Assembly (NCBI RefSeq): GCF_003971065.1
Contig: NZ_RYDV01000008.1
Span: 1-64,000 of the forward strand
Reading direction: 5' to 3'
DNA: 64,000 nucleotides
DNA from: Candidimonas sp. SYP-B2681
GTDB lineage: Bacteria > Pseudomonadota > Gammaproteobacteria > Burkholderiales > Burkholderiaceae_B
The position numbers were made by a program, and so were the translations under genes. Below, piece after piece: positions 26,650-36,219 of this stretch (position 1 is the stretch's first letter; each line of letters opens with the position of its first letter). The notes beneath the pieces are model-generated. The model did not search any database. It saw only the letters and a program-made list of their open reading frames with translations, and was not told the origin of the DNA.

Positions 26650-28422
26650 ATGCGGCTTGGCGTTGCGTGTTTGATTGTGTTGATGGGTCTGGCGCATAAC
26701 GCGCACGCAGCCCGGCCCGAGGTCATCGTCGACCCGGGCGGGGTTTCACCGATTGCTTTGCAGTCGATCAACAGTGCGATCGAGGCCATTACCCGGCTGG
26801 CTGAAGATCAGGACGGCGGCGAAGTCTCGCGACTGCGGCGGCGCGCTCGGGAAGCAACCCTTTCAGCCCTGGAAACGCAAGGGTATTATTCGCCGAACGT
26901 CACGCTCGAGGTGAGCGAGGGCGCGGCAGGAGAAATCTGGGACATCATTATTGAACCCGGCGACATCACGCATGTCGACAATGTCGAGCTGAACTTCAGC
27001 GGGCAGATTACCCGGCCCGAGTTTGCAACCCGGGTCCGGACGCTCAAGGAAGGCTGGCCGCTCGATAGAGGGATGCCCTTCATCAATGAGTCCTGGAGCA
27101 AGGCCAAGGCCGCTGTGCTCGACAACGTCAGTCGCAAGGACTTCTTCTTCGCGCGCTTGACTAAAACCCAGGCGACGGTTAACGCCGAAACGTCCAAGGC
27201 GGATCTTGCTGTCGACGTAGAAAGTGGTCCGCGTGTGCGGCTTGGCAAGATAACGGTGATCGGTTTGAAAAGGGTGCCGCCCCAACTTATCGACCGATAT
27301 ATTCAGTACAGCCCGGGCGATCCCTACGATCAGGACCAGTTGGATGACTGGCAGCAGTCTTTGCAGTTGACTACCTTCTTTCGGGGCGCCTTTGTCACGC
27401 TTGATCAAACCCCAGCCACGCAAACCGTGCTGCCCAATGGTGAAGTGGAGCTTCCTTTGCGAGTCCAGGTCTCGGAAGCGCCCGCTCGCCGGTTTACCAC
27501 GTCTTTGGGGGTGGATAGCGATAACGGCGTAGGGGTCGAAGGCCTGTACCGGCAGAACGTGGTCTTCGGTCAGCCCGTCTGGATAGAAACCGGCTTGGGT
27601 ATCGACCAGAATCGTCAGCGGGTATTTTATGATGTGAATCTGCCGCCTACCCGTAGCGGCTATATAGATAGTTTCGGCGTGCTGTATGAGCATTCCGACA
27701 TCGAGGGGCTCGACACCAGGCGCTCTGGCGTGGGTTGGAAACGTAAGCAGGAACGTAAGGCGGCGGGCGATAGCCGGGTAGAATACGAGACCCAGTGGGG
27801 GCTGACCGCCTCGTATGACAAGACCAAGATCAGCGGTGCCGAGAGCTTCGAGGTGCCAACCTTGGTGGGTATCTGGCAGTGGTTGCGCCGCGACGTCGAT
27901 AAGAAGTACGATCCGCGTGAAGGGAACTTGATCGACGTGGGCCTGGGCGCTGGCGTCACCCTGGACAAGGGCGAGCCCTTTTACCGGTCCAGTTTGCGCA
28001 TGCAAAAGTGGTGGCCCATGGGCCGGCGCGATGTGCTGACCTTGCGCGGCGAGGTCGGCAAGGTATGGACAGATACCCCGCGACTGCCGCAAGACTTTGC
28101 CTTCCGTACTGGCGGGGCACGCTCGATCCGGGGTTATAAATATCAAAGTATCGGACTGGATCGCGGCGATGCCGTCATAGGGGCGCCGGCCCTGGCGGTC
28201 GCCAGTATCGAATACACCCATTACATTACCGAGCAGCTGGGCATGAACTTTTTTGTCGACGCAGGGGATGCTGCCGAGTCGTTCGGACAAATGCATTGGG
28301 CAGTAGGCTACGGCCTTGGTCTGGCAGTTCGAACGCCTGCAGGGCCGTTCTTTGTCGACGTTGCGTATGGCCAGCGAGATCGTCGGCTGCGTGTGCACTT
28401 CTCCCTGGGTATTGCATTTTGA
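26650..28422 (+). CDS. tamA: Translocation and assembly module TamA (Omp85)
   Basis: A 590-residue outer-membrane protein. It has a signal peptide (MRLGVACLIVLMGLAHNAHA, cut before Ala-Arg-Pro), then POTRA-like domains to about 220, then a 16-strand beta-barrel: 'VGWKRKQERK', 'FAFRTGGARSIRGYKYQSIG' and terminal 'RDRRLRVHFSLGIAF' with final Phe. The start at 26650 is chosen because it begins the signal peptide. TamA works with TamB to move proteins or lipids to the outer membrane. tamB starts 2 bases after its stop, so they form one unit. Confidence 0.93.
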   Translation: MRLGVACLIVLMGLAHNAHAARPEVIVDPGGVSPIALQSINSAIEAITRLAEDQDGGEVSRLRRRAREATLSALETQGYYSPNVTLEVSEGAAGEIWDIIIEPGDITHVDNVELNFSGQITRPEFATRVRTLKEGWPLDRGMPFINESWSKAKAAVLDNVSRKDFFFARLTKTQATVNAETSKADLAVDVESGPRVRLGKITVIGLKRVPPQLIDRYIQYSPGDPYDQDQLDDWQQSLQLTTFFRGAFVTLDQTPATQTVLPNGEVELPLRVQVSEAPARRFTTSLGVDSDNGVGVEGLYRQNVVFGQPVWIETGLGIDQNRQRVFYDVNLPPTRSGYIDSFGVLYEHSDIEGLDTRRSGVGWKRKQERKAAGDSRVEYETQWGLTASYDKTKISGAESFEVPTLVGIWQWLRRDVDKKYDPREGNLIDVGLGAGVTLDKGEPFYRSSLRMQKWWPMGRRDVLTLRGEVGKVWTDTPRLPQDFAFRTGGARSIRGYKYQSIGLDRGDAVIGAPALAVASIEYTHYITEQLGMNFFVDAGDAAESFGQMHWAVGYGLGLAVRTPAGPFFVDVAYGQRDRRLRVHFSLGIAF

Positions 28423-28424
28423 GC

Positions 28425-31400
28425 ATGCTGTTGCGCTGCTTGCGCTCCATCTTCATTTGGATCGGACCCATCATTTTCGTGCTGGTTCTGGTCGCCTGCA
28501 GCTTTTTGTATTGGGCATTGGGCACGCCGTCGGGCAGCCGCTGGGCCTTGATTACTGCGGCCCAACAGCTGGACGGCGAAGTAAGCGGGATATCCGGGAC
28601 CATATGGGATGGCTTGCATGTTGATGCTTTTTCCCTTGCATTGCCCGATATAACGGTCAAGCTCGACAGTTTTAACGTGCAGGTGCGTTGGCCCGAGCTA
28701 TTGCAACGGCGTTTGCATGTGCAAGACATCTCGGCGAATGTGGTCTCAGTGGATCTAGCCAGTTCACCCGATCAAGCGCCGGGCGAACCGTTCAAAATGC
28801 CGGTTATACCGCTACGTATTGCCATTGACCGGTTTGCGGTAGACGAACTGATTGTGCGGCAGGATGGCGAGCAGCTTCCAGTCAGTGTTCAGAATCTGGC
28901 CTCGTCGCTAGCGCTGAATGACGAGGGCGCGCAGCTGGTATTGCAAAGCCTGGAACTGGGGCACGAGCAGGTTCACGCCGTGTTTCAGGGCGAGGCAAAG
29001 GTATTGAGCCTGCAGGAACCTTGGCCGCTGCAAGCCCAGTTCAGTACTCAGGCCACGGGCCTTACCGCCGATTCGCCACTATGCGCGAGCCATTTCCTGC
29101 CGACCTTGCCCAATGCAAACAAGGTATCCGCGTCGACGGAACCTCAGCCATGTACGCTGGACATTGATACACGCATAGACGGCACGGTGGACGCGCTGAA
29201 AGTCGCGGTGAAAGGCGCGGGCCAGGGCATGAGCCTGGATGCCAACGCGTCGCTCGCTCCGCGGGCGGCTTTCCCGCTTAAGGATGCTGTCGTCGCCTTG
29301 CAATTGGCAGATGGTTCGTCGTTGCATGGCAATCTGGACTGGACGTCCACCATTAGCGATAAGGGGATTATGGATCGGATCGTCGGAGCCCTCCGTACCG
29401 AAAAGCTCGACATTGGCCACCTCGTGGGGCCCTCGATACCGCCGGCGCTCATCACGGCATCCGGGGACTTCAGTATTCAATTGCGCGATCATACGGATGT
29501 GCTGGACGCCGAGGTGGCTCTGGTTTTCGCCGACGGTTCGCGCTGGAACAAGCAGGCCTTATCAGGCCGGCTTAAGGGCAGGATTGTCAACGCGGCACCC
29601 GCTCCCGCAGCGGCGCAAACCACTGGCGCTCCGGTAAGCGCTAGTCCGTTTACTGCGTGGCAGGGCCTGCAACTGACCGCTTTGGATATGGACTTGCTAT
29701 TGGGCAAAAATCATTTACAGGCGAGCGGGGCGCTGGGTGTTGCGGATCAGGGCCTTAAACTTAATCTAATGGCGCCCGATCTGGCCGCCTTCTGGCCGGA
29801 TCTGCCGGGCGGCGCCCGCTTGCAGGGCAGTGTCGCCGGGTCGCTCTCCAGCCATAAAGCAAATCTGACCGGGCGGTACACGCCGTCCAAAAGTAAGCCG
29901 CAGATCGTGGGCAGCGCGCCGATAGATGTGGATGTGGTTCTGGAGGGAAAATGGGGCAAGGGCACCACGCAACAGGATAGCGCGGAGGGCTGGCGGGGGC
30001 GCATATCGACATTGAAAGTCGACCATGCAGGCCTGGGTGTGCGTACGGGCGCCGCGACCGATGTCAGTTTCCTGCCCGAGGTCGCAGCGCCTGCCTGGCA
30101 GTGGCAGGTAGGGCGCAGCGAGTTTCAGTTCCTGATGTCATCGCAGCCGCTTTTCAGTCTTAGTCACCAAGGCTCGCGCGGAGGCCCGGGGCGCTGGGAG
30201 ACGCAGGGGGCCATAGCCAGGCTCGCGATTTCTCCGAAGCTGATTTCCGATCTGCGTAGAAGACTAAATCTTCAGGACAAAGAAGAGACTGACCGGGGCG
30301 GGGTAAAGATAAAAGCGAACCAGGGCGGTGGTAAGTCCCAAATCGTGCTGGGCATGAACTGGAATTGGAAGTTTGCCGGGGCTCTGGAAGGTCACGCGCA
30401 TATTGAGCGCTTGTCCGGAGACATAATGGTTCCGGCCGAGCCGGCGTTCCCGTTGGGGCTGCAGCTATTCGAGCTGGATATCAACGCCAAGCGTAGCAAT
30501 GCTTCCACCAGCCGTCTTACGGCCGATCTGCAGGTACGAACCGCAAAAATGGGCCGTGTTACTGCGAGCGCCAGCACGCTTCTTCATGCCACGCCGGGCG
30601 GTGCGCCGGTGCTTGAGCCGAAAGACACGAAGACGGTAAAGCTAGACGCCGATATCGATGACCTTGGCTGGACCAGCCTGTTTCTGGACGACGCCACCGA
30701 GCTTGGCGGTGCGGTCAGGGCAAACGTGCAGCTGCAAAGCCGTCCCGACGGCACATGGGAGAGCAGCGGCACTATTTCCGGCCAAAAGATTCGCTTTGTT
30801 CGCATTGACGATGGCATACGGTTGCTCGATGGTACGCTGTCGGCACGATTGCAGGGGAATCGACTCATCCTCGATAGCTTGAGCTTTCCTGCGACCTTGC
30901 GAGTCGTACCCAAAGAGTGGCGCACTGCGGAATGGCTGCGCACCAATTCCGAAGCCAAGGGTGGCAAGCTGACGATTACGGGCGACTGGAACCTGTTTGA
31001 TTCCACTGGTACTGTGGACGTCGATCTATACCGTTACCCTATTCTGCAACGCTCTGACCGTTACGCCATGATTTCCGGAAAATTGCGCGTGGCGGCGGAG
31101 CTTCCCAGAATGGCGATTACAGGTTCGATAATTGCCGACGCGGGCTGGTTCGATCTGGATATGCTGGGCGGAGTTCCCACGGTAGACAACGATGTCGTGG
31201 TGCTTCGTAAAGGCGAGACGCAAAGAACCGTCAGCGCTCCGATGGATATTTCGATGGATCTCGACGTCGACCTGGGCCGCCGGGTTTACTTGACGGGATA
31301 TGGCGTTAATTCAGGTCTCGTTGGCCAAATGCACGTGGCCATGCACAATGGCAAGCTGACCGGAATCGGGGCATTAAGAATCCGTGGCGGCGCCATCGAA

Positions 31401-31997
31401 ATCTATGGGCAGCGCTTGCAGCTACGGCGTGGTACGGTGACTTTCCAGGGCGACATTACCAGCCCGGTCCTGGATATCGAGGCGTTGCGCACCGGTCTGC
31501 CGGTCGAGGCAGGGGTGCGGGTGGTAGGCACGGCCAAGCGGCCTCGTATCGACCTGGTATCGTACCCGGCTGTCAGCGAGATCGAAAAGCTCTCGTGGCT
31601 ACTACTCGGGCACGGCGCCGACGAATCCGGCGGTGACATGGCCCTGTTGTTTTCAGTGGGCACTTCTTTCCTGGGTAGCGGCGAACCGTTTTATCGCAAG
31701 TTCGGCATCGACGAAGTCAGCGTCAAGTCGGGTGAACTGGGCAGTGTGGCCAGTATCCTGCCTGCGGAAAGCGTGGTCAGCGGGCTGGACAGCGGCACGA
31801 GCGACATCGAACAGAAATTTGTCTCGGTCAGCAAGAAGCTTTCCAACGGCATTACGTTAAGCGCTCAGCAGGCATTGTCTGATACCGGCACGGTCGGGCG
31901 CGCGAGCTACCAACTGGCGCGGGGGCTGACGGCCGAGCTAACCGCTGGAACCATCAACGGGCTGGCGCTGGTATATCGCTGGTTCTCGAGGGACTAA
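28425..31997 (+). CDS. tamB: TamB, inner-membrane anchored partner of TamA
   Basis: A 1190-residue protein with an N-terminal membrane anchor (about 8-30, 'IFIWIGPIIFVLVLVACSFLYW'), a long periplasmic beta-repeat region of the AsmA/TamB type that makes a hydrophobic groove, and the C-terminal DUF490 domain ('GGAIEIYGQRLQLRRGTVTFQGD', 'LSWLLLGHGAD', ending 'GLALVYRWFSRD'). TamB spans the periplasm and moves phospholipids or autotransporter proteins to TamA. ATG 28425 is chosen as it starts the anchor and lies next to the tamA stop. The length is within the usual range (about 1200-1300). Confidence 0.93.
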   Translation: MLLRCLRSIFIWIGPIIFVLVLVACSFLYWALGTPSGSRWALITAAQQLDGEVSGISGTIWDGLHVDAFSLALPDITVKLDSFNVQVRWPELLQRRLHVQDISANVVSVDLASSPDQAPGEPFKMPVIPLRIAIDRFAVDELIVRQDGEQLPVSVQNLASSLALNDEGAQLVLQSLELGHEQVHAVFQGEAKVLSLQEPWPLQAQFSTQATGLTADSPLCASHFLPTLPNANKVSASTEPQPCTLDIDTRIDGTVDALKVAVKGAGQGMSLDANASLAPRAAFPLKDAVVALQLADGSSLHGNLDWTSTISDKGIMDRIVGALRTEKLDIGHLVGPSIPPALITASGDFSIQLRDHTDVLDAEVALVFADGSRWNKQALSGRLKGRIVNAAPAPAAAQTTGAPVSASPFTAWQGLQLTALDMDLLLGKNHLQASGALGVADQGLKLNLMAPDLAAFWPDLPGGARLQGSVAGSLSSHKANLTGRYTPSKSKPQIVGSAPIDVDVVLEGKWGKGTTQQDSAEGWRGRISTLKVDHAGLGVRTGAATDVSFLPEVAAPAWQWQVGRSEFQFLMSSQPLFSLSHQGSRGGPGRWETQGAIARLAISPKLISDLRRRLNLQDKEETDRGGVKIKANQGGGKSQIVLGMNWNWKFAGALEGHAHIERLSGDIMVPAEPAFPLGLQLFELDINAKRSNASTSRLTADLQVRTAKMGRVTASASTLLHATPGGAPVLEPKDTKTVKLDADIDDLGWTSLFLDDATELGGAVRANVQLQSRPDGTWESSGTISGQKIRFVRIDDGIRLLDGTLSARLQGNRLILDSLSFPATLRVVPKEWRTAEWLRTNSEAKGGKLTITGDWNLFDSTGTVDVDLYRYPILQRSDRYAMISGKLRVAAELPRMAITGSIIADAGWFDLDMLGGVPTVDNDVVVLRKGETQRTVSAPMDISMDLDVDLGRRVYLTGYGVNSGLVGQMHVAMHNGKLTGIGALRIRGGAIEIYGQRLQLRRGTVTFQGDITSPVLDIEALRTGLPVEAGVRVVGTAKRPRIDLVSYPAVSEIEKLSWLLLGHGADESGGDMALLFSVGTSFLGSGEPFYRKFGIDEVSVKSGELGSVASILPAESVVSGLDSGTSDIEQKFVSVSKKLSNGITLSAQQALSDTGTVGRASYQLARGLTAELTAGTINGLALVYRWFSRD

Positions 31998-32075
31998 TTT
32001 TTTGTTTTTTTCCACGCACGCAAATTCGACGCACAACAGCGATAAAATACGCGCCAATTTAAAAAGGTCAACGCA

Positions 32076-32639
32076 ATGAGCATAAAACATGATGGCTGGA
32101 TTCGGCGTGCTGCCGCAGCCGGTATGATAGAACCCTTCGAGCCGGGCCAAGTCCGTTCGGACGGCGGTAATCGTATTGTCAGCTACGGCACCAGCAGCTA
32201 TGGCTACGATGTTCGCTGCGCCAGAGAATTCAAGATTTTCACCAATATCAATTCGACCATCGTCGATCCCAAGTCTTTCGATGAAAAATCTTTCGTCGAT
32301 TTCGAGGGGGATGTGTGCATTATTCCGCCGAATTCATTCGCGCTGGCCCGCACTGTTGAATATTTCCGTATTCCCAGGAGTATTCTTACGATCTGCCTGG
32401 GAAAAAGCACATACGCCCGTTGCGGCATTATCGTTAACGTGACGCCTCTGGAACCCGAATGGGAAGGCCACGTTACCCTGGAATTTTCCAATACTACACC
32501 TTTGCCAGCCAAGATCTATGCAGGCGAAGGCTGCGCTCAAATGCTGTTTTTCGAAGGCGATGAGGTTTGTGAAACCTCGTACCGTGATCGTGGCGGCAAG
32601 TATCAGGGCCAACTTGGCGTGACCCTGCCTCGCACTTAG
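32076..32639 (+). CDS. dcd: dCTP deaminase
   Basis: A 187-residue trimeric enzyme that deaminates dCTP to dUTP for thymidylate synthesis. Seen: '[21 protein letters not shown]', '[22 protein letters not shown]', '[25 protein letters not shown]' with the catalytic glutamate, and '[25 protein letters not shown]'. The length agrees with the family (about 190). It lies 13 bases before the decarboxylase gene, the two probably co-transcribed. Confidence 0.97.
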   Translation: MSIKHDGWIRRAAAAGMIEPFEPGQVRSDGGNRIVSYGTSSYGYDVRCAREFKIFTNINSTIVDPKSFDEKSFVDFEGDVCIIPPNSFALARTVEYFRIPRSILTICLGKSTYARCGIIVNVTPLEPEWEGHVTLEFSNTTPLPAKIYAGEGCAQMLFFEGDEVCETSYRDRGGKYQGQLGVTLPRT

Positions 32640-32652
32640 CAGGAGCTATTGC

Positions 32653-34914
32653 ATGAAATTTCGTTTCCCCATCGTCATTATCGATGAAGACTATCGTTCC
32701 GAGAATGCTTCCGGTTTTGGCATCCGAGCCCTGGCTTCGGCCATTGAAACCGAAGGCGTCGAGGTTTTGGGCGTTACCAGTTATGGCGACCTTAGCTCGT
32801 TCGCGCAGCAGCAAAGCCGCGCCAGTGCATTCATATTGTCGATCGACGATGAGGAATTCGACGTCGATTCCCCAGAAGACGTGGCCAATGCGATCAAGAA
32901 TCTGCGTTCCTTCATAGGCGAGCTGCGCTTTCGCAACGAAGACATACCTATTTACCTGTACGGCGAAACCCGCACCTCGCAGCACATCCCGAATGACATC
33001 CTGCGCGAACTGCATGGCTTCATCCACATGTTCGAGGACACCCCCGAATTCGTAGCGCGGCATATTATTCGGGAAGCTCGTTCCTACCTTGACGGCCTCG
33101 CTCCACCGTTTTTCCGTGAACTGGTCAAGTACGCGTCGGATGGTTCCTATTCCTGGCACTGCCCGGGCCATTCCGGCGGTGTGGCTTTCCTGAAGAGCCC
33201 TGTGGGACAGATGTTTCACCAGTTTTTCGGTGAAAACATGCTGCGCGCCGACGTCTGCAATGCCGTAGATGAACTCGGGCAGTTGCTGGACCATACGGGC
33301 CCGATTGCCGAATCTGAACTGAATGCAGCGCGTATTTTTCACGCGGACCACTGCTTTTTCGTGACCAACGGCACGTCCACGTCCAACAAGATTGTCTGGC
33401 ATGCCAACGTGGCTTCCGACGACGTCGTGGTGATCGACCGCAATTGCCATAAGTCCATATTGCACGCCATCACCATGACAGGGGCCATTCCGGTGTTCTT
33501 GCGTCCGACGCGTAACCACCTGGGCATCATCGGGCCGATTCCGCTGGAAGAGTTCGAACCCGAAAACATTCGCAAGAAAATCGAAGCGAACCCATTTGCA
33601 CGCAATGCCAAGAACAAGAAACCCCGTATTCTGACGCTGACACAAAGCACGTACGACGGGGTGATCTACAACGTCGAGATGATCAAAGAAAAGCTGGGGT
33701 CGGAAATCGACACCCTGCACTTCGACGAAGCCTGGCTGCCGCATGCGGCATTCCACGACTTTTATAAAGACATGCACGCCATCGGCGAAAATCGGCCGCG
33801 TAGCGCGGACGCGATGGTGTTCGCCACGCACTCCACGCACAAACTTCTGGCAGGCTTGTCTCAGGCGTCGCAGATTTTGGTGCAGGATTCGGCCAGCCGC
33901 AAGCTCGATCGCAACGTGTTCAACGAAGCGTATCTGATGCATACCTCCACCTCGCCGCAGTACGCCATTATTGCGTCGTGCGACGTGGCGGCTGCCATGA
34001 TGGAGCCTCCGGGCGGAACCGCGTTAGTCGAAGAAAGCATCTCTGAAGCACTGGATTTCCGGCGCGCGATGCGCAAGGTCGAGTCCGAGTTTGGCAGGAA
34101 CGATTGGTGGTTCAAGGTATGGGGGCCAAATCGTTTGGTGTCCGACGGCATCGGCAATCGCGACGACTGGCTTCTGGTGTCGGGCGACGAATGGCATGGT
34201 TTCGGCGACTTGGCTGAAGACTTCAATATGCTTGATCCGATCAAGGCAACGGTGGTCACCCCCGGCCTGGATATCTCCGGAACGTTTGCCGAAACTGGCG
34301 TCCCGGCTGCGCTGGTGTCCAAGTACCTGGCCGAGCACGGTATCGTGATCGAAAAGACGGGCCTGTATTCCTTCTTTATCCTATTCACGATAGGGATTAC
34401 TAAGGGGCGCTGGAACACCTTGCTAACCGCGCTTCAGCAGTTCAAGGATGATTACGATCGCAATCAGCCTCTGTGGCGCATATTGCCTGACTTCTGCAAG
34501 CAACACCGCCAGTACGAAAAAATGGGTATGCGCGATCTTTGTCAGCAGATTCATGAAACCTATCGCAAATACGACCTGGCTCGCCTGACGACCGAGGTCT
34601 ACACCAGCGACATGATCCCGGCGATGAAGCCTTCGGACGCTTATGCGAAAATGGCTCACCGTGAAACAGAACGGATTTCTATCGATAACCTGGAAGGCCG
34701 GGTCACGGGCGTGCTGCTTACGCCGTATCCTCCCGGTATTCCGTTGTTGATCCCCGGCGAGCGCTTCAATAACCGCATTGTTAATTACTTGCAGTTTGCG
34801 CGTGAATTCAATGCGAAGTTTCCTGGCTTTGAAACTTACGTTCACGGCTTGGCCCACGATACGGACGAGGAAGGCGCCGACCGCTATTACGTTGACTGCA
34901 TCAAGGAAGAATAG
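32653..34914 (+). CDS. Orn/Lys/Arg decarboxylase (AdiA-like)
   Basis: A 753-residue PLP enzyme of the large bacterial basic amino acid decarboxylase family: an N-terminal receiver-like wing domain (1-125), the PLP domain with 'WHCPGHSGG', 'GTSTSNKIV', 'THFDEAW'-type 'LHFDEAWLPHAAF', and the PLP lysine K397 in 'ATHSTHKLL', then a C-terminal domain. It makes agmatine, cadaverine or putrescine with release of CO2, for acid resistance or polyamine supply. The residues seen do not settle which of arginine, lysine or ornithine is used. A GGAG ribosome site precedes the ATG. It is followed 5 bases later by the FAD gene. Confidence 0.9.
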   Translation: MKFRFPIVIIDEDYRSENASGFGIRALASAIETEGVEVLGVTSYGDLSSFAQQQSRASAFILSIDDEEFDVDSPEDVANAIKNLRSFIGELRFRNEDIPIYLYGETRTSQHIPNDILRELHGFIHMFEDTPEFVARHIIREARSYLDGLAPPFFRELVKYASDGSYSWHCPGHSGGVAFLKSPVGQMFHQFFGENMLRADVCNAVDELGQLLDHTGPIAESELNAARIFHADHCFFVTNGTSTSNKIVWHANVASDDVVVIDRNCHKSILHAITMTGAIPVFLRPTRNHLGIIGPIPLEEFEPENIRKKIEANPFARNAKNKKPRILTLTQSTYDGVIYNVEMIKEKLGSEIDTLHFDEAWLPHAAFHDFYKDMHAIGENRPRSADAMVFATHSTHKLLAGLSQASQILVQDSASRKLDRNVFNEAYLMHTSTSPQYAIIASCDVAAAMMEPPGGTALVEESISEALDFRRAMRKVESEFGRNDWWFKVWGPNRLVSDGIGNRDDWLLVSGDEWHGFGDLAEDFNMLDPIKATVVTPGLDISGTFAETGVPAALVSKYLAEHGIVIEKTGLYSFFILFTIGITKGRWNTLLTALQQFKDDYDRNQPLWRILPDFCKQHRQYEKMGMRDLCQQIHETYRKYDLARLTTEVYTSDMIPAMKPSDAYAKMAHRETERISIDNLEGRVTGVLLTPYPPGIPLLIPGERFNNRIVNYLQFAREFNAKFPGFETYVHGLAHDTDEEGADRYYVDCIKEE

Positions 34915-34919
34915 CGCGC

Positions 34920-36206
34920 GTGGCAACCAGTTTTGATGTTGCAGTAATTGGGGCGGGGGCGGCTGGCATGATGGCCGCCGCTGTTGCCGGACAGCGGGGC
35001 CTGCGCGTGGTGCTTATCGATCACGCTCCGCGGTTGGCCGAAAAAATACGTATCTCGGGCGGGGGGCGCTGCAATTTCACCAATATTGGCACGACGCCCG
35101 CCAATTTCTTGTCGCAGAACCCGCATTTCTGCCGTTCGGCGCTGGCAGCCTATACCCCGCGCGACTTTATCGACCTGATCGAAAAGCACGGAATCCGTTG
35201 GCACGAAAAACATCGTGGCCAGCTTTTCTGCGACGAATCCAGCGAAGACGTCATCACCATGCTCAAGCGCGAGTGTGACGATGGGCGCGTAGCGTGGCGC
35301 ATGCCTTGTTCGGTCACTGACATTAGCAGCGATCAAGATACCTTCTCGTTGCGCACGTCTCAGGGGGGTATCTCGGCGCGCCAGCTTGTTATGGCGACGG
35401 GCGGGATGGCCATCCCACAGTTGGGGGCGACCGATTTTGCGTTGGGCATAGCCCGGCAGTTTGGTTTGAAAGTCATCGAGCCGCGCCCGGCGTTGGTGCC
35501 CTTGACTTTCGATACCCACGCATGGGAACCTTTCTCGACACTAAGCGGTGTGGCCCTCGAAGTTAATGTAAAGAATGACCTGGCGACTGGCGCAGGTAGC
35601 GGCCATGCCCCCGCGCAAGAAGCCGCCGCGGGCAAGCGCAAGGCAACGAGCAAGGGGGCTCGACAGCAGACCGAGTTTCTGGAAGACCTGTTATTTACCC
35701 ACCGGGGCTTATCCGGCCCGGCGATTCTGCAAATCTCCAGTTTCTGGAATCCTGGCGAACCCATTCATATCGATCTGGCTCCGCATCAGGATCTGGAACG
35801 CGATCTTCTCGCCGCTAAATCGGGTAGCCGCCAACAACTCAGCACGGTGCTGGCGGGCTTATGGCCCAAGCGTTTGGCCGACCAGTGGCTGGCCAACATT
35901 GAAGAGCTTGGTAAAGACGCCGGCTCGCTGCGCTTGGCCGACGTTCCCGACAAGTTGCTGAGGCAACTGGCGGGCCACATCCACCGCTGGTCTTTGATAC
36001 CCAGCGGCACTGCGGGGTACAAAAAAGCCGAAGTGATGCGGGGTGGTGTGGATACCCGTGGCCTGAATCAAAAAACGATGGAAGCGAATACCGTTCCAGG
36101 TCTGTATTTCATTGGTGAGGCAGTAGATGTGACCGGTTGGCTGGGCGGCTATAACTTCCAATGGGCATGGGCTTCTGGCGTCGCCTGCGGAGAGGCGGTC
36201 TCGTAG
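34920..36206 (+). CDS. HI0933-type FAD-dependent oxidoreductase
   Basis: A 428-residue flavoprotein of the HI0933/YhiN family. The FAD dinucleotide-binding motif 'VAVIGAGAAGMMAA' opens the protein, followed by 'KIRISGGGRCNFTN', which is characteristic of the family, and the C-terminal 'GLYFIGEAVDVTGWLGGYNFQWAWASG'. The start is GTG at 34920. A low-complexity loop 'AAAGKRKATSKGARQQ' (about 240-255) is inserted before 'LLFTHRGLSGPAILQ'. The substrate is unknown (some members are called aminoacetone oxidase). It is 5 bases after the decarboxylase, likely the same transcript. Confidence 0.85.
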   Translation: MATSFDVAVIGAGAAGMMAAAVAGQRGLRVVLIDHAPRLAEKIRISGGGRCNFTNIGTTPANFLSQNPHFCRSALAAYTPRDFIDLIEKHGIRWHEKHRGQLFCDESSEDVITMLKRECDDGRVAWRMPCSVTDISSDQDTFSLRTSQGGISARQLVMATGGMAIPQLGATDFALGIARQFGLKVIEPRPALVPLTFDTHAWEPFSTLSGVALEVNVKNDLATGAGSGHAPAQEAAAGKRKATSKGARQQTEFLEDLLFTHRGLSGPAILQISSFWNPGEPIHIDLAPHQDLERDLLAAKSGSRQQLSTVLAGLWPKRLADQWLANIEELGKDAGSLRLADVPDKLLRQLAGHIHRWSLIPSGTAGYKKAEVMRGGVDTRGLNQKTMEANTVPGLYFIGEAVDVTGWLGGYNFQWAWASGVACGEAVS

Positions 36207-36219
36207 GCTGCTTGCTTCT

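Noticed and set aside
26863-28398. Long open frame (511 codons) on the minus strand over tamA
   Set aside because: It lies wholly opposite tamA, has no ribosome site, and its translation is low-quality (Arg/Gln/His/Pro-rich with no domain). High GC in third positions keeps such antisense frames open.
32494-33942. Open frame of 482 codons on the minus strand over dcd and the decarboxylase
   Set aside because: Antisense shadow of a well-supported PLP enzyme; no recognisable domain or start signal.
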